Assembly: GCA_001567115.1 (NCBI GenBank)
Contig: LMZT01000147.1
Location: forward strand, 1 to 64,000
Origin: Candidatus Hinthialibacteria bacterium OLB16
GTDB lineage: Bacteria; Hinthialibacterota; Hinthialibacteria; OLB16
DNA: 64,000 bases
Reading direction: 5' to 3'
The notes beneath the pieces are model-generated. The model saw only the letters and a program-made list of their open reading frames with translations. It ran no database searches and had not been told where the DNA came from. The translations under genes were made by a program, and so were the position numbers. Shown in pieces: positions 34,615 to 44,046 of the stretch (positions within the stretch are counted from its first letter, which is position 1; the number at the start of each line of letters is the position of its first letter).

Positions 34615-35769
34615 GTGGAAAAGGTTCGCATGGGTGTGATCGGGATCGGCGGAATGGGAGAGCATCACTGCAGGAGTTTCAACGATCTTTCACGCATTGA
34701 GCTGGCCGCAGTATGTGACATCGATCCGGCAAGACGGAAATATGCCCAGGAACAGTTCGGTGTGCCTGGGTTCGAAGATTACCGGGATATTTTAGAGGGT
34801 GATTTATGCGATGCAGTTTTGATCGCCACTCCTCATTACTTCCACCCACCGATGACCATCGATGCATTTCGTGCGGGAAAGCATGTCCTTTGTGAAAAGC
34901 CTGTCGGGGTTTATACGCTGCAGGCTGAGGAAGCAAACCGTGAGCATGAAAAATACCCTCACCTCGTGTATGCCCTGATGTTCCAGATGCGTGCGGCTGG
35001 AATCAACCGCAAAGTGAAAGAGCTGATCGATTCGGGAGAAATCGGAAGGCTGACCCGCGTGCTGTGGATCAACACCGACTGGTATCGCACCCAGGCCTAT
35101 TACGACAGTGGCGGCTGGCGCGCCACCTGGGCGGGTGAAGGAGGAGGTGTGCTGCTGAATCAATCACCCCACAGCATCGATTTGCTCCAGTGGCTTGCAG
35201 GGATGCCTCACAAAGTGCGCGCTTTCTGCCAGCTGGGAAAATCCCATGACATCGAGGTTGAAGATGATGTCACTGCATATCTTGAATGGGAGAACGGAGC
35301 GACAGGGGTCTTCCTGACCAGCACCTGCGAAGCACCGGGAACTGGGCAGCAGGAGATTATCGGGACTCGAGGGAAACTGGTTATCGCCGGTGGGAAAATC
35401 ACATTTTCAAGAAACCGCACCCCGATGGATGAATTTATCATTGAAAGCACCGGGCGATTCGACCCACCTGAATCCTGGACGATCGAGATCCCTCCATCGA
35501 GAGGAAATGGAATCCATCAGGACATCACCCAAAACTTTGTGAATGCCATCCTCGATAAAGAACCTCTAATTGCTCCGGGTGAAGATGGGATTCACTCGCT
35601 GGCTCTTGCCAATGCAATGATCCTATCCAGCCTCAAAGACAAATGGGTGGAGATTCCATTTGATGGCAGGGAATACAAGGCGCTGCTGGATGATCTGTGC
35701 GAGAGATCGACCTACAGGAAAATTGTCCGTGAGGTCACACCAGAGGACATGAATGCCTCGTTCCACTGA
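34615..35769 (+). CDS. Gfo/Idh/MocA family NAD(P)-dependent oxidoreductase
   Basis: 384 residues, GTG start with CAGGAGG upstream. N-terminal Rossmann fold MGVIGIGGMGEHHCRSF, then CDAVLIATPHYFHPPM and the catalytic-region motif CEKPVG at 93-98, followed by the GFO_IDH_MocA_C domain with GGGVLLNQSPHSIDLLQWL. Members oxidise or reduce sugars and sugar-like alcohols. The substrate is not predictable. No signal peptide is present, so it is cytoplasmic, unlike many exported homologues in PVC bacteria. Just 12 bases separate it from uvrB, which may be incidental. Confidence 0.88.
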   Translation: MEKVRMGVIGIGGMGEHHCRSFNDLSRIELAAVCDIDPARRKYAQEQFGVPGFEDYRDILEGDLCDAVLIATPHYFHPPMTIDAFRAGKHVLCEKPVGVYTLQAEEANREHEKYPHLVYALMFQMRAAGINRKVKELIDSGEIGRLTRVLWINTDWYRTQAYYDSGGWRATWAGEGGGVLLNQSPHSIDLLQWLAGMPHKVRAFCQLGKSHDIEVEDDVTAYLEWENGATGVFLTSTCEAPGTGQQEIIGTRGKLVIAGGKITFSRNRTPMDEFIIESTGRFDPPESWTIEIPPSRGNGIHQDITQNFVNAILDKEPLIAPGEDGIHSLALANAMILSSLKDKWVEIPFDGREYKALLDDLCERSTYRKIVREVTPEDMNASFH

Positions 35770-35781
35770 GAAGGACCGGTC

Positions 35782-37830
35782 GTGACAACAGAAATATCAA
35801 TCCGCCCGAGACAGCCCTACTTCAAGCCACGTGAAGGGAAATTCGAGCTGGTTTCGAAATATGAACCGGCCGGAGACCAGCCCAAGGCGATCCGCGAGCT
35901 GGTTGAAGGCCTGCAGGCCGGGCTGCGATTCCAGACGCTGGTCGGTGTGACCGGAAGCGGAAAGACCTTTGCCATGGCCAAGGTCATCGAGGCAATGAAT
36001 TTGCCTGCACTGGTGATTTCGCACAACAAGGTGCTCGCCGCGCAGCTTTATTCGGAGTTCAAACAGTTTTTCCCCGGCAATGCAGTCGAATACTTTGTCA
36101 GTTATTACGATTACTACCAGCCCGAGGCGTATGTGCCCACCACCGACACCTACATCGAGAAAGAAACCGATGTGAACGATGAGATCGAACGGTTGCGGCT
36201 GTCATCCACCACCAGTCTGATCGAAAGAAGAGATACCATTGTGGTTGCTTCGGTTTCATCGATCTATGGCCTGGGCGCTCCCATCGAATATCTGGACACC
36301 TATCTCCCCATTACTCTGGGAGGTTTTTCAGACCGCACCGCCATACTCCGAAAACTGGTTGCACTTCAGTACGCACGAAAAGATGTCGATTTTCATCGAG
36401 GGGCCTTCCGGGTCAAAGGCGATGTCGTAGATATTTTTCCGGGATATGGAGACACCCCGATCCGGGTCGAACTGTTCGGAGATGAGGTCGAACGGATCTC
36501 CGAATTCGAACCCCTGACCGGGCGGATTCTGCGTGATCTCGAGAGTGTTACCATCTGGCCCGCGAAGCATTATGTGACCAGCAAGGCCAGGCTGGAGGCG
36601 GCAGTCAGGAGTATTCAGGACGAACTTAAAGAGAGGCTGCAGGAACTCCATTCCCAGAACAAGCTTCTCGAAGCGCAACGGCTGGAAATGCGGACCCGTT
36701 TTGATCTTGAAATGCTTCGCGAAACAGGGATCTGCCAGGGAATCGAAAATTATTCCCGGCACCTGGATGGACGGGAGCCTGGAGAGCGCCCTTTCTGTCT
36801 GCTGGACTATTTCCCTGAGGATTTCCTTCTGTTTGTCGATGAATCTCACATCATGCTTCCACAAATCCATGGGATGTATGGCGGGGATCGTTCACGAAAG
36901 CAGACCCTGGTCGATTATGGATTCCGGCTTCCTTCAGCCCTGGACAACCGCCCCCTCATGTTCGAGGAATTCATCGAGCTGGTGGACCGGGCCATTTATG
37001 TTTCGGCCACCCCGGCACAGTGGGAAAAGAGTGTCAGCGGCCAGATTGTAGAATTGATAATCCGGCCCACCGGCCTGGTGGATCCGGCGGTCGAGGTGCG
37101 CCCGGCCCGAGGGCAGGTGGATGATCTGATAGCACGGGTCCGGGAAGTGGTGGAAAAGGGCGGTCGTGTTCTGGCGACCACATTGACCCGGAAGATGGCC
37201 GAGGATCTGGCACAGTTTCTTCAAAGGCTTCAGATCAAAGCTCGTTACCTCCACTTTCAGATCGATACTGTTGAACGGGTGGATATTCTGGAATCACTGC
37301 GGAAAGGGGACATCGAGGTTGTCGTCGGGGTCAACCTGCTGCGTGAAGGCCTTGATCTTCCGGAGGTGCAGCTGGTTGCTGTTCTCGATGCAGACAAGGA
37401 AGGCTTCCTTCGCTCGGAGACCTCGCTGATCCAGATATGTGGCAGGGCGGCACGCAATGTGGAAGGCCGGGTGATTCTGTATGCCGATGAAATGACCGGA
37501 TCGATGGATCGAGCACTGAAAGAGATGCGGCGGCGGCGTGAAATTCAAGAAAAATATAACAAGGACAACAATATCCAACCGCGGACAGTTGAAAAAGCGA
37601 TTACCAACATGCTGGTCGAAGTCCGCCGTAAAAAGGATGAGGCCAATGACCTGGTGTACCAGATTTTCGATGAGTTCGAAAACAAGCGGATTCCGGTCCG
37701 GGAGCAGATTGCACGGCTGAAAGCACGGATGCTGCTGGCAGCAAAGAATCTCGAATTTGAACAGGCTGTGCTCTACCGTGACCGGATCCAGGAGCTGGAG
37801 AAAAAACAGAGAAGCGGAGGACGTTCATGA
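35782..37830 (+). CDS. uvrB: UvrABC excision repair subunit UvrB
   Basis: DNA damage-verifying helicase-like subunit of nucleotide excision repair. The 682 residues are standard. Walker A GVTGSGKT is at 55-62, the beta-hairpin that inserts into DNA is YYDYYQPEAYVPTTDTYIEKE, DESH begins near 353, and AIYVSATPAQWE and GVNLLREGLDLPEV are the later helicase motifs. The C-terminal UVR motif that binds UvrC is present (LEFEQAVLYRDRIQELE). Start GTG 35782 with AGAAGGA upstream. Its stop overlaps the next start by ATGA, so a beta-propeller gene is translationally coupled to it. uvrA and uvrC are not in the window. Confidence 0.96.
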   Translation: MTTEISIRPRQPYFKPREGKFELVSKYEPAGDQPKAIRELVEGLQAGLRFQTLVGVTGSGKTFAMAKVIEAMNLPALVISHNKVLAAQLYSEFKQFFPGNAVEYFVSYYDYYQPEAYVPTTDTYIEKETDVNDEIERLRLSSTTSLIERRDTIVVASVSSIYGLGAPIEYLDTYLPITLGGFSDRTAILRKLVALQYARKDVDFHRGAFRVKGDVVDIFPGYGDTPIRVELFGDEVERISEFEPLTGRILRDLESVTIWPAKHYVTSKARLEAAVRSIQDELKERLQELHSQNKLLEAQRLEMRTRFDLEMLRETGICQGIENYSRHLDGREPGERPFCLLDYFPEDFLLFVDESHIMLPQIHGMYGGDRSRKQTLVDYGFRLPSALDNRPLMFEEFIELVDRAIYVSATPAQWEKSVSGQIVELIIRPTGLVDPAVEVRPARGQVDDLIARVREVVEKGGRVLATTLTRKMAEDLAQFLQRLQIKARYLHFQIDTVERVDILESLRKGDIEVVVGVNLLREGLDLPEVQLVAVLDADKEGFLRSETSLIQICGRAARNVEGRVILYADEMTGSMDRALKEMRRRREIQEKYNKDNNIQPRTVEKAITNMLVEVRRKKDEANDLVYQIFDEFENKRIPVREQIARLKARMLLAAKNLEFEQAVLYRDRIQELEKKQRSGGRS

Positions 37831-39059
37831 AACCTGAAGTGAGCTGGTTCCAGTTCACCGAACACCCGGATTCGGATTCCTGCTGGTCTCTTTCAACCGG
37901 GCCGGATGGCCGTATTTATGCCGCAGCCTGCGCGGAAGGTGTTCCAGGAGGAACAGTCAAAGTTGTTCGCTACAACGAAAAGACAGACGCCCTGGATTAC
38001 CTGTTCGATCTGGATGAGAGGGTCGATGACCCACGCGACTCCGGGCGCGCCACCCAATGCAAGATTCACTACAGCTTCGCCCCTTCCCTTTCCGATGGGA
38101 TTCTCTACATGGCCACACACCTGTCCGGCCCGCCGATCGACCAGCCGGCTTATTCTCCATGGCGGTCCTGGCAGGATCCTGAGAGGTGTTTTCGGGGCAG
38201 TGCCCTGCTGGCTTTCGACACCCACACTGACAAGGTTCTCTGGTGGGATACAATCATCCCGAAAGAAGGATGCCGCTGCCTTCTCATGGATGAGGAGCAC
38301 GGATTGCTATATGCCCTGAGTTATCCCCGGGATCATTTCATCATTTATGACCTGGCAAACCGTTCTCGAAAGGATTTGGGCCGGATCGGGTCGATCAACG
38401 CCCAGGCGCTCTTCCTGGATTCCAGCCATCGTGTCTGGACCTCACGGGATGACGGACGTTTGGTGCGCTATGATCCTCGAACCGGGCGGCTTGAAATTTC
38501 ACCCTATGTCCTTCCCCATAACCCGGAATTTCAGACCGGCTGGCACAGTGTGATTTATGATGTGGTCGAAGCCCCGGACAGCCATGCTTTTTATATGTGC
38601 ACCTGGATTGCCCAGCCCCGCCTGATCCGTTTCTGGGCCAATGAAGGGGATTGGGGGCGGGTTGAAGATCTCGGCCCGGCAACCCAGGATCGAGATCCCT
38701 CCATTCCTTGCAATACTTTTCTGGATCATTGTGGCGGGTTGGTTTTCGGAGCAGATGGAGCGCTTTATTACGTTGCCTCCAGGTGGCGGGACCCGGTTTA
38801 TAATCCATATCCGGAGGATCGGCAGGAACGCGAAGGCGTTGTCTGGCGGCTGGATCCAAAAACTCTCCAACGCGAGGAATTCGCTCTGCTGCATCGTCCG
38901 GATGACTTCGCGCAGTATGTTTCACGTGGCGCTGTCGACCACAATGGCGACCTGTACTTTGGACATGTCGGGAAGCGCCCAGTTGGAATCTTCCGTGTAA
39001 AAATGCCGGAGGCAATGAAGAAGCCGAATGCCCATCTTCCCATCAGGATGTGGGGGTAA
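37827..39059 (+). CDS. cytoplasmic beta-propeller protein of unknown function (first of a pair)
   Basis: 410 residues without signal peptide or membrane segment. It contains six or so blade-like repeats of the form hydrophobic-aromatic, G.(I/L)Y, then polar turn (TGPDGRIYAAACAE, GILYMATHLS, GLLYALSYPRD, DSSHRVWTSRDDGRLVRYDP, GADGALYYVASRW, HNGDLYFGHVG). These suggest a beta-propeller such as those of SMP-30/NHL-type proteins. No metal-binding or catalytic residues were recognised. It overlaps the uvrB stop by four bases and is followed 10 bases later by a second propeller-like protein. The pair may work together. Function is unknown. Confidence 0.6.
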   Translation: MKPEVSWFQFTEHPDSDSCWSLSTGPDGRIYAAACAEGVPGGTVKVVRYNEKTDALDYLFDLDERVDDPRDSGRATQCKIHYSFAPSLSDGILYMATHLSGPPIDQPAYSPWRSWQDPERCFRGSALLAFDTHTDKVLWWDTIIPKEGCRCLLMDEEHGLLYALSYPRDHFIIYDLANRSRKDLGRIGSINAQALFLDSSHRVWTSRDDGRLVRYDPRTGRLEISPYVLPHNPEFQTGWHSVIYDVVEAPDSHAFYMCTWIAQPRLIRFWANEGDWGRVEDLGPATQDRDPSIPCNTFLDHCGGLVFGADGALYYVASRWRDPVYNPYPEDRQEREGVVWRLDPKTLQREEFALLHRPDDFAQYVSRGAVDHNGDLYFGHVGKRPVGIFRVKMPEAMKKPNAHLPIRMWG

Positions 39060-39069
39060 GGAGCTGCTC

Positions 39070-40179
39070 ATGGTAGAAAAGAAACGATATGACATGGATT
39101 CCCCGGAAGCGCGTGCGGTAATCGATGAGATTGTTCATGGAACATTCACCATCGAGGGGACATTTGTCGCCTTTCCGCTATGTTTCCCGGGTGCAAGCCG
39201 GCCCATTCCACCCGATGAGAGCCGCATCGTCTCGCTGGATATTTCCAGGGAAGGCATGATTTATGGCGGCACTGAGGGGTATTGTGTTCACCTGTTTGTC
39301 GCGATGTTTCATGGTGTAACCGGCATGGTGTTTGACCTGGCGCGAATAGAAAATGCCCAGGCCTGCATCGGTGTCCACTGCGGTCCGGAATCAGTTGTCG
39401 CAGTTGTTCATGGGACCGGAGGGAGCCGGATTGTCTCAGTCCCCCACCAGCCTCTTCCGTTTGATCTGATTCAGGAATGGGGATTCGAAAAACCTGTCCT
39501 GAGCGATGTTTATCGGTTCCCGGAAGGCGAAAAGGCTGTTCATTCATATTGTGAAGCAGACCGTGAACACCTTCTGTGCCTGACTGATCAGGGCGCCGTA
39601 CGAATTCACATTCCGACATCGAAGAGGACGGAGATTGAAGCACCTGAGGGGCTGAGCAGGCCGGGAGGATTACAGTCGGGCAAGGTTGTCGCTATTGGAC
39701 CCGACCGAAGCATCTGGGAATATGAGCCGGCTTCTTCCCGGTTCAGAAAGAGTGAGGTTCTTCTCCCGGATGACTTCACGGTTGGCGAAAAAATCTGCTG
39801 GCTCCATGGGAGCAGCCGGGAAGCCACGTTTGTGGCCGATTCGGATGGGCGGATTTACAGGCTCAGCGAAGGTTCTTCAACTCTCGAGTTCTCGAAATCT
39901 TTGGGCCAGACCCGGCACAAGCCGGTTACAGCACTGGCCGAAACACATGATGGCCGCCTTTATGGCTTCGGGGGGGATGGGATCAGCCGTTTCTGGCGCT
40001 TTTCACCCCGGAGCGGTGAGTTGAAAGATCTTGGTGTCGCTGTCTCCATCCTGCAGCAGAGGCGATATGGCTATGAATTCAGCCCCGCTGTTGTCGGTCG
40101 GGATGGACAGATCTTTTTCGGGGAGAACGACCAGGGAGGCCACCTGTGGATTTATTTCCCGAAGGTTGAGAGGGTGTGA
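39070..40179 (+). CDS. cytoplasmic beta-propeller-like protein of unknown function (second of a pair)
   Basis: Start ATG 39070 is preferred because TAAGGAG lies just before it; a longer open frame begins at 39028 inside the upstream gene. The 369-residue product has repeated blade-like segments (DISREGMIYGGTEGYCVHLF, ADREHLLCLTDQGAVRI, GPDRSIWEYEP, DSDGRIYRLSE, THDGRLYGFGGDG, GRDGQIFFGENDQGGHLWIYFP). It has no signal peptide. It has a different blade pattern from the gene before it, so this is not a simple tandem duplicate. No function is suggested beyond ligand binding or scaffold roles common to propellers. Confidence 0.55.
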   Translation: MVEKKRYDMDSPEARAVIDEIVHGTFTIEGTFVAFPLCFPGASRPIPPDESRIVSLDISREGMIYGGTEGYCVHLFVAMFHGVTGMVFDLARIENAQACIGVHCGPESVVAVVHGTGGSRIVSVPHQPLPFDLIQEWGFEKPVLSDVYRFPEGEKAVHSYCEADREHLLCLTDQGAVRIHIPTSKRTEIEAPEGLSRPGGLQSGKVVAIGPDRSIWEYEPASSRFRKSEVLLPDDFTVGEKICWLHGSSREATFVADSDGRIYRLSEGSSTLEFSKSLGQTRHKPVTALAETHDGRLYGFGGDGISRFWRFSPRSGELKDLGVAVSILQQRRYGYEFSPAVVGRDGQIFFGENDQGGHLWIYFPKVERV

Positions 40180-40259
40180 GGCAGTATTCGATCCAGGTCA
40201 AGCACGTGCGGGGAAGTTAACCAGGCTGTGCTTCAGAACCAGGAATTTTTTCGGTCGGG

Positions 40260-40679
40260 TCAAAATCCTGATTCAGGCTGAATGGGTACCAATCCCAGTT
40301 CTGTCCGAATGGATTGGAGCCAGTCGATCTGAGCGGGGAAAACCGCATCGAAATCATACACATCAAGGAAATCTTCGAGGGAATCTGAATCCTGTTTGCG
40401 CATCAGACCGGCACGGATGAGGTTATAGACAATCCGGCCAAAATCGAGTGTCGAATGGATATTCCAGCCATCCAGCACCAGGCGGGCATACGGTCCATAC
40501 TCTTCTTTCATGAATCCCGCCATTCCGATTGCCAGTTCCTGGCCGGTGACATGGCCTAAAGCCCGCTTTGCCCGGATGGTGTACTCAAGACCTCGACTCA
40601 GGCCATGGTATGCAGCAAGAGGGTAGATCGGGTTTTCATCGAGTATCTGGAAGAGTTTTTCATGAGCATCAACACTCAT
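40260..40679 (-). CDS. Minf_1886-type uncharacterised conserved protein
   Basis: 139 residues from ATG 40679, chosen because the protein then begins MSVDAHEKLFQIL as in relatives. The longer frame to 40757 overlaps rplQ. The conserved core of this protein type is plain: HVTGQELAIGM, YGPYARLVLDGWNIHSTLDFGRIVYNLI, then DSLEDFLDVYDFDAVF. The family is widespread in PVC and related phyla, and no biochemical role is known to me. It directly follows rplQ at the end of the ribosomal block and is probably cotranscribed with it. This placement hints at a translation-related housekeeping role, which is inference. Confidence 0.75.
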   Translation of the reverse strand: MSVDAHEKLFQILDENPIYPLAAYHGLSRGLEYTIRAKRALGHVTGQELAIGMAGFMKEEYGPYARLVLDGWNIHSTLDFGRIVYNLIRAGLMRKQDSDSLEDFLDVYDFDAVFPAQIDWLQSIRTELGLVPIQPESGF

Positions 40680-40716
40680 GACGGCCCATCCCCTTTCAAT
40701 ACCCCAGGTGATCTGG

Positions 40717-41073
40717 CTATTCCTCGACCAGTTCGATGCGAGCGATCGGAGCGGCATCGCGAGTCCGCTCCGGCAGGCGGACGATCCGAGTGTATCCTCC
40801 CGGTCGAGTCAGGTATCTCGGGCCGATTTCTGTGAACAGATGATTGATCAGGCCCCAATCCTGGATATCTCTTTTGGCCCGGCGCCGACGAGCCAGATTA
40901 TCTTCTTTAGCCAGGGTGATCAAAGGTTCAACAAAACGGCGGAGCTCCTTGCATTTGGCAAGGGTTGTCACAATGGCCCCATGGGTCAGGAGGGAAACCG
41001 CCTGATTGCGCATAAGTGCTATCCGATGGGAGGAGGTTCTCCCCAATTTCCTTTGTCCCATACGATGGTACAT
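40717..41073 (-). CDS. rplQ: 50S ribosomal protein L17
   Basis: 118 residues. The family opening RMGQRKLGRTSSHRIALMRN is followed by SLLTHGAIVTTLAKCKELRRFVEPLITLAK, both diagnostic for bL17. The C-terminus is RIELVEE, as usual. It lies 62 bases after rpoA, the standard order of the alpha operon, and near the surface of the peptide exit tunnel in the 50S subunit. Confidence 0.95.
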   Translation of the reverse strand: MYHRMGQRKLGRTSSHRIALMRNQAVSLLTHGAIVTTLAKCKELRRFVEPLITLAKEDNLARRRRAKRDIQDWGLINHLFTEIGPRYLTRPGGYTRIVRLPERTRDAAPIARIELVEE

Positions 41074-41135
41074 TATCTAACCCATTCCTTTCGTTTCTGC
41101 CTGCAAATCTGCCTGAAAGATCGAGAGGTGGCCTC

Positions 41136-42152
41136 TCACATCGTTTCAGCATCACGCTTGACCAGGCGTTCCTCAGCCTGCTTCAAGGTGGCTTCATCAA
41201 CCATGGTGACTCCCAGGGAGAGGCCCATGCGATCGAGCAGCTCTTTGATCTCTGTAAGAGATTTTCTCCCGAAGTTACGGTACTTCAGTATTTCATTTTC
41301 CGATTTTTGAACGAGTTCCGCAACAGTCCGAATATTCGCCGCCTTGAGGCAGTTATAAGACCGAACGGACAGTTCAAGTTCATCGACCGCCTTGAACAGG
41401 TTCTGATTGATCTCATGGCGTTCTTCCTGTTCGGTCACATAAATCGGAACCGGGCCTTCTTCGAAGTGAATGAAGAGGGTCATGTAATCTTTGAGAAGGC
41501 GGCCCGCATAGGATAATGCATCTTCCGGTGTAACAGTCCCATTGGTCCAGATCTCGAGGATCAGGCGGTCATAGTCGGTAATGTCACCCACACGGGCATT
41601 TTCGACTTTGTATTTGACCCGTTTGACGGGGGAAAACACACTATCGACCGCGATTGCAAAGATATCATCCTCATCGGTACGGTTCCGTTCGGAGGGGACA
41701 TAACCGATCCCCACATCCACAAGCAGCTCCATTTCGAGCGTGCTGTTTTCTCCGATGGTGGCAATATGTTCATCCGGGTTGAGAATCTCGACATCGGCAT
41801 TGGGGTGGATATCCGCTGCAGTGACGGCACCCGGCCCGGAAACAGAGAGGGTCAGGTTCACTGGATCCGCACGGTGCATTTTGAAGACGATATTGGAGAG
41901 GTTGAGGATGATGTCGGTGACATCTTCAACAACCCCCGGGAGGGAAGAAACCTCCTGAAGGACACCAGCAATTTTGACACTCCGCAGGGCTGATCCACGA
42001 ATCGACGAGAGCAGAACTCTCCGAAGGCTGTTACCCAGAGTGATGCCATATCCCCGTTCGAGGGGTTCGACAATGAACTTCCCATACCGATCGGAATGCG
42101 TTTCTTCTTCGCACTCGATCCGACTGGGCAAAATAACCGACTTGAAATCCAT
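41136..42152 (-). CDS. rpoA: DNA-directed RNA polymerase subunit alpha
   Basis: 338 residues. The N-terminal dimerisation domain has FIVEPLERGYGITLGNSLRRVLLSSIRGSA and VPSERNRTDEDDIFAIAVDSVFSPVKRVKY. After a linker comes the C-terminal DNA- and activator-binding domain (LSVRSYNCLKAANIRTVAEL, ILKYRNFGRKSLTEIKELL). Both domains are complete, so upstream-element recognition should be intact. It sits between rpsD and rplQ. Confidence 0.97.
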   Translation of the reverse strand: MDFKSVILPSRIECEEETHSDRYGKFIVEPLERGYGITLGNSLRRVLLSSIRGSALRSVKIAGVLQEVSSLPGVVEDVTDIILNLSNIVFKMHRADPVNLTLSVSGPGAVTAADIHPNADVEILNPDEHIATIGENSTLEMELLVDVGIGYVPSERNRTDEDDIFAIAVDSVFSPVKRVKYKVENARVGDITDYDRLILEIWTNGTVTPEDALSYAGRLLKDYMTLFIHFEEGPVPIYVTEQEERHEINQNLFKAVDELELSVRSYNCLKAANIRTVAELVQKSENEILKYRNFGRKSLTEIKELLDRMGLSLGVTMVDEATLKQAEERLVKRDAETM

Positions 42153-42170
42153 CGCAGTCTCCCCTTCCGA

Positions 42171-42803
42171 TTAGCGCGAGTAAAGTTCGACGATCAAATC
42201 TTCCTTGACAGGAATATTGATTTCCTCGACTGTCGGCAGCCGTTCAAACTTCGCCGAAAAATCCTCGTTGTTACGGTTGATCCAGGCCGCCTGACGGGAG
42301 CTTTCCGCCAGGTTCCAAGCCAGTTGAATATTGGCAATATTACGGCTGGCTGGTATCAGTTGAACCACATCACCCGGGCGAACCAGGTAGGATGGGATAT
42401 TGATGGCCTGACCGTTGACCGTAAAGTGTCCATGCCGGACCAGCTGGCGTGCCTGGGCACGGGAGAGTGCGCACCCCATGCGGTAGGCGATATTATCCAG
42501 GCGGCGCTCCAGGAGTTGCAGCAGATTTTCACCTGTGACCCCACGCATCCGATTGGCTTTGAAAAAGTAATTCCGGAACTGGGTCTCGAGAATCCCGTAA
42601 ATGCGGCGGGCTTTCTGTTTTTCACGCAGCTGGAAGGAGTAGTTCGATCCGCGTCCGCGTCCACGCCTGGTTCCATGCTGTCCGGGGGCATATTCACGGC
42701 GGCTGACTGAACATTTATCCGAGTAGCAGCGAGGGCCTTTCAGGAAAAGCTTGGTAGTTTCCCGCCGACACAAGCGGCACACCGGTCCGATATATTTGGC
42801 CAC
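42171..42803 (-). CDS. rpsD: 30S ribosomal protein S4
   Basis: 210 residues; primary 16S rRNA binder. It is the zinc-binding (C+) form with Cys9, Cys12, Cys26 and Cys31 in [13 protein letters not shown] and RCYSDKCS. The S4 RNA-binding domain ([26 protein letters not shown]) and the ending LIVELYSR are typical. In other bacteria S4 represses its own operon. No matching leader structure is obvious to me here. Confidence 0.96.
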   Translation of the reverse strand: MAKYIGPVCRLCRRETTKLFLKGPRCYSDKCSVSRREYAPGQHGTRRGRGRGSNYSFQLREKQKARRIYGILETQFRNYFFKANRMRGVTGENLLQLLERRLDNIAYRMGCALSRAQARQLVRHGHFTVNGQAINIPSYLVRPGDVVQLIPASRNIANIQLAWNLAESSRQAAWINRNNEDFSAKFERLPTVEEINIPVKEDLIVELYSR

Positions 42804-42836
42804 GATTTCCTAACCTTTCTTTAATGATCTTGTTTC

Positions 42837-43229
42837 TTATACGCGACGTTTCTTCGGCGGACGGCACCCATTATGCGGAACGGGGGTGACATCCTTGATC
42901 AGTGCGATGGTCAATCCACAGGCCTGAAGCGAGCGGATCGCCGATTCGCGCCCTGATCCAGGGCCTTTGACATGGACTTCGACTGAACGAAGACCGTGTT
43001 CCATAGCCCGCTTGGCACAGGTTTCTGCAGCAACCTGGGCAGCGAAAGGAGTCCCTTTTCGAGATCCACGAAATCCCATTCCGCCTGAAGTTGCCCAGGC
43101 AATGACATTTCCCGCCATGTCAGAAATCGCGACAATCGTGTTGTTAAAGGTCGCACGAATGTGTACCACCCCTTTCGGGACATTCTTTTTGACCTTCTTG
43201 ACGCGAGTGCGTGGTGCTTGTTTTCCCAC
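42837..43229 (-). CDS. rpsK: 30S ribosomal protein S11
   Basis: 130 residues from GTG 43229, with GAGGAGG 10 bases upstream. [54 protein letters not shown] and the C-terminal [17 protein letters not shown] are diagnostic for uS11, a platform protein of the 30S subunit. Confidence 0.96.
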   Translation of the reverse strand: MGKQAPRTRVKKVKKNVPKGVVHIRATFNNTIVAISDMAGNVIAWATSGGMGFRGSRKGTPFAAQVAAETCAKRAMEHGLRSVEVHVKGPGSGRESAIRSLQACGLTIALIKDVTPVPHNGCRPPKKRRV

Positions 43230-43265
43230 TCTCTGTCATCCTCCTCGATGGAGTTCCTTAGATTT

Positions 43266-43288
43266 CAGTCTCTTCGGAGAACAGACTG
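43266..43288 (-). promoter_or_regulatory. hairpin in the rpsM-rpsK intergenic region
   Basis: CAGTCT (43266-43271) pairs with AGACTG (43283-43288), and an inner stem TCTC/GAGA around TTCG (plus-strand sense) competes with it. This 90-base gap is long for the alpha operon. The two alternative folds just ahead of the rpsK ribosome binding site suggest, but do not prove, translational control. Confidence 0.3.
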
Positions 43289-43319
43289 ATTCGTTTCTCT
43301 GTTTGCATTTAACCTTAAA

Positions 43320-43688
43320 CTACTTCTTTTTGGCGCCAACAGTGCGACGCGGCCCTTTTCGGGTGCGGGCATTGGTGTGCGTCCTCTGGCCTCGTACCGG
43401 CAGTCCGCGACGGTGGCGCAGTCCACGGTAGCAGCCGATGTCCATCAGGCGCTTGATGTTCATCTGTACCTGGCGGCGCAAATCACCTTCCACCACGTAA
43501 TCTGCCTGGATCACTGCCGCAATCTTGGTAATTTCCTGGTCGGTCAGGTCTTTGACCCGGGTTTCCGGTTTCACACCTGCCTTTTCCAGGATATCTTTGG
43601 CATTGACTCTTCCCACCCCATAGATGGAAGAGAGCCCGATATCGATCCGTTTCTCGCGGGGAAGATCGATTCCTGCAATACGAGCCAT
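43320..43688 (-). CDS. rpsM: 30S ribosomal protein S13
   Basis: 122 residues. [26 protein letters not shown] and the ending [25 protein letters not shown] identify uS13, which bridges the 30S head to the 50S subunit. The gene lies 15 bases after rpmJ. Confidence 0.97.
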   Translation of the reverse strand: MARIAGIDLPREKRIDIGLSSIYGVGRVNAKDILEKAGVKPETRVKDLTDQEITKIAAVIQADYVVEGDLRRQVQMNIKRLMDIGCYRGLRHRRGLPVRGQRTHTNARTRKGPRRTVGAKKK

Positions 43689-43703
43689 GAGTATCCTCTT
43701 TTC

Positions 43704-43817
43704 TCAGCCTTGGCGCTGTTTGTGGCGCGGATTGGTGCAGATCACACGGATGACGCCCCGTCGCCGGATAATCTTGCACTTATTACAGATCGGTTTGACC
43801 GATGGTCTGACTTTCAT
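43704..43817 (-). CDS. rpmJ: 50S ribosomal protein L36
   Basis: A 37-residue ORF reading [20 protein letters not shown], then [17 protein letters not shown]. The zinc-binding Cys11, Cys14, Cys27 and His32 are all present (C+ form). Position between infA and rpsM is the standard one. Confidence 0.95.
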   Translation of the reverse strand: MKVRPSVKPICNKCKIIRRRGVIRVICTNPRHKQRQG

Positions 43818-43836
43818 ATCGGTTTACCTGACCCTT

Positions 43837-44046
43837 TCAAAGTCGGCTTATTATTCGTCCCCTGCCCGGGTCATAAGGGGATATTTCCACCTTGACTTCC
43901 TCGCCCGGCAGGAGCCGTGTAAATTTTAACTTCATTTCGTCCGCCAAGTGGGCTTTCACACGTTTGCCCCCTCCCAACTCCAGTTCAAACAGCTGGTTGG
44001 GAAGGTTTTTGACCACTTTGGCGGTTCTCAGTTCGTGTTCTGTCAC
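43837..44046 (-). CDS. infA: translation initiation factor IF-1
   Basis: 69 residues, an OB-fold protein that blocks the 30S A site during initiation. KVVKNLPNQLFELELGGGKRVKAHLADEMKLKF, LLPGEEVKVEISPYDPGRGRIISRL match the family through its conserved PYD..RGRI end. GTG start overlapping the map stop (GTGA). The N-terminus is more divergent than in most bacteria. Confidence 0.93.
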   Translation of the reverse strand: MTEHELRTAKVVKNLPNQLFELELGGGKRVKAHLADEMKLKFTRLLPGEEVKVEISPYDPGRGRIISRL

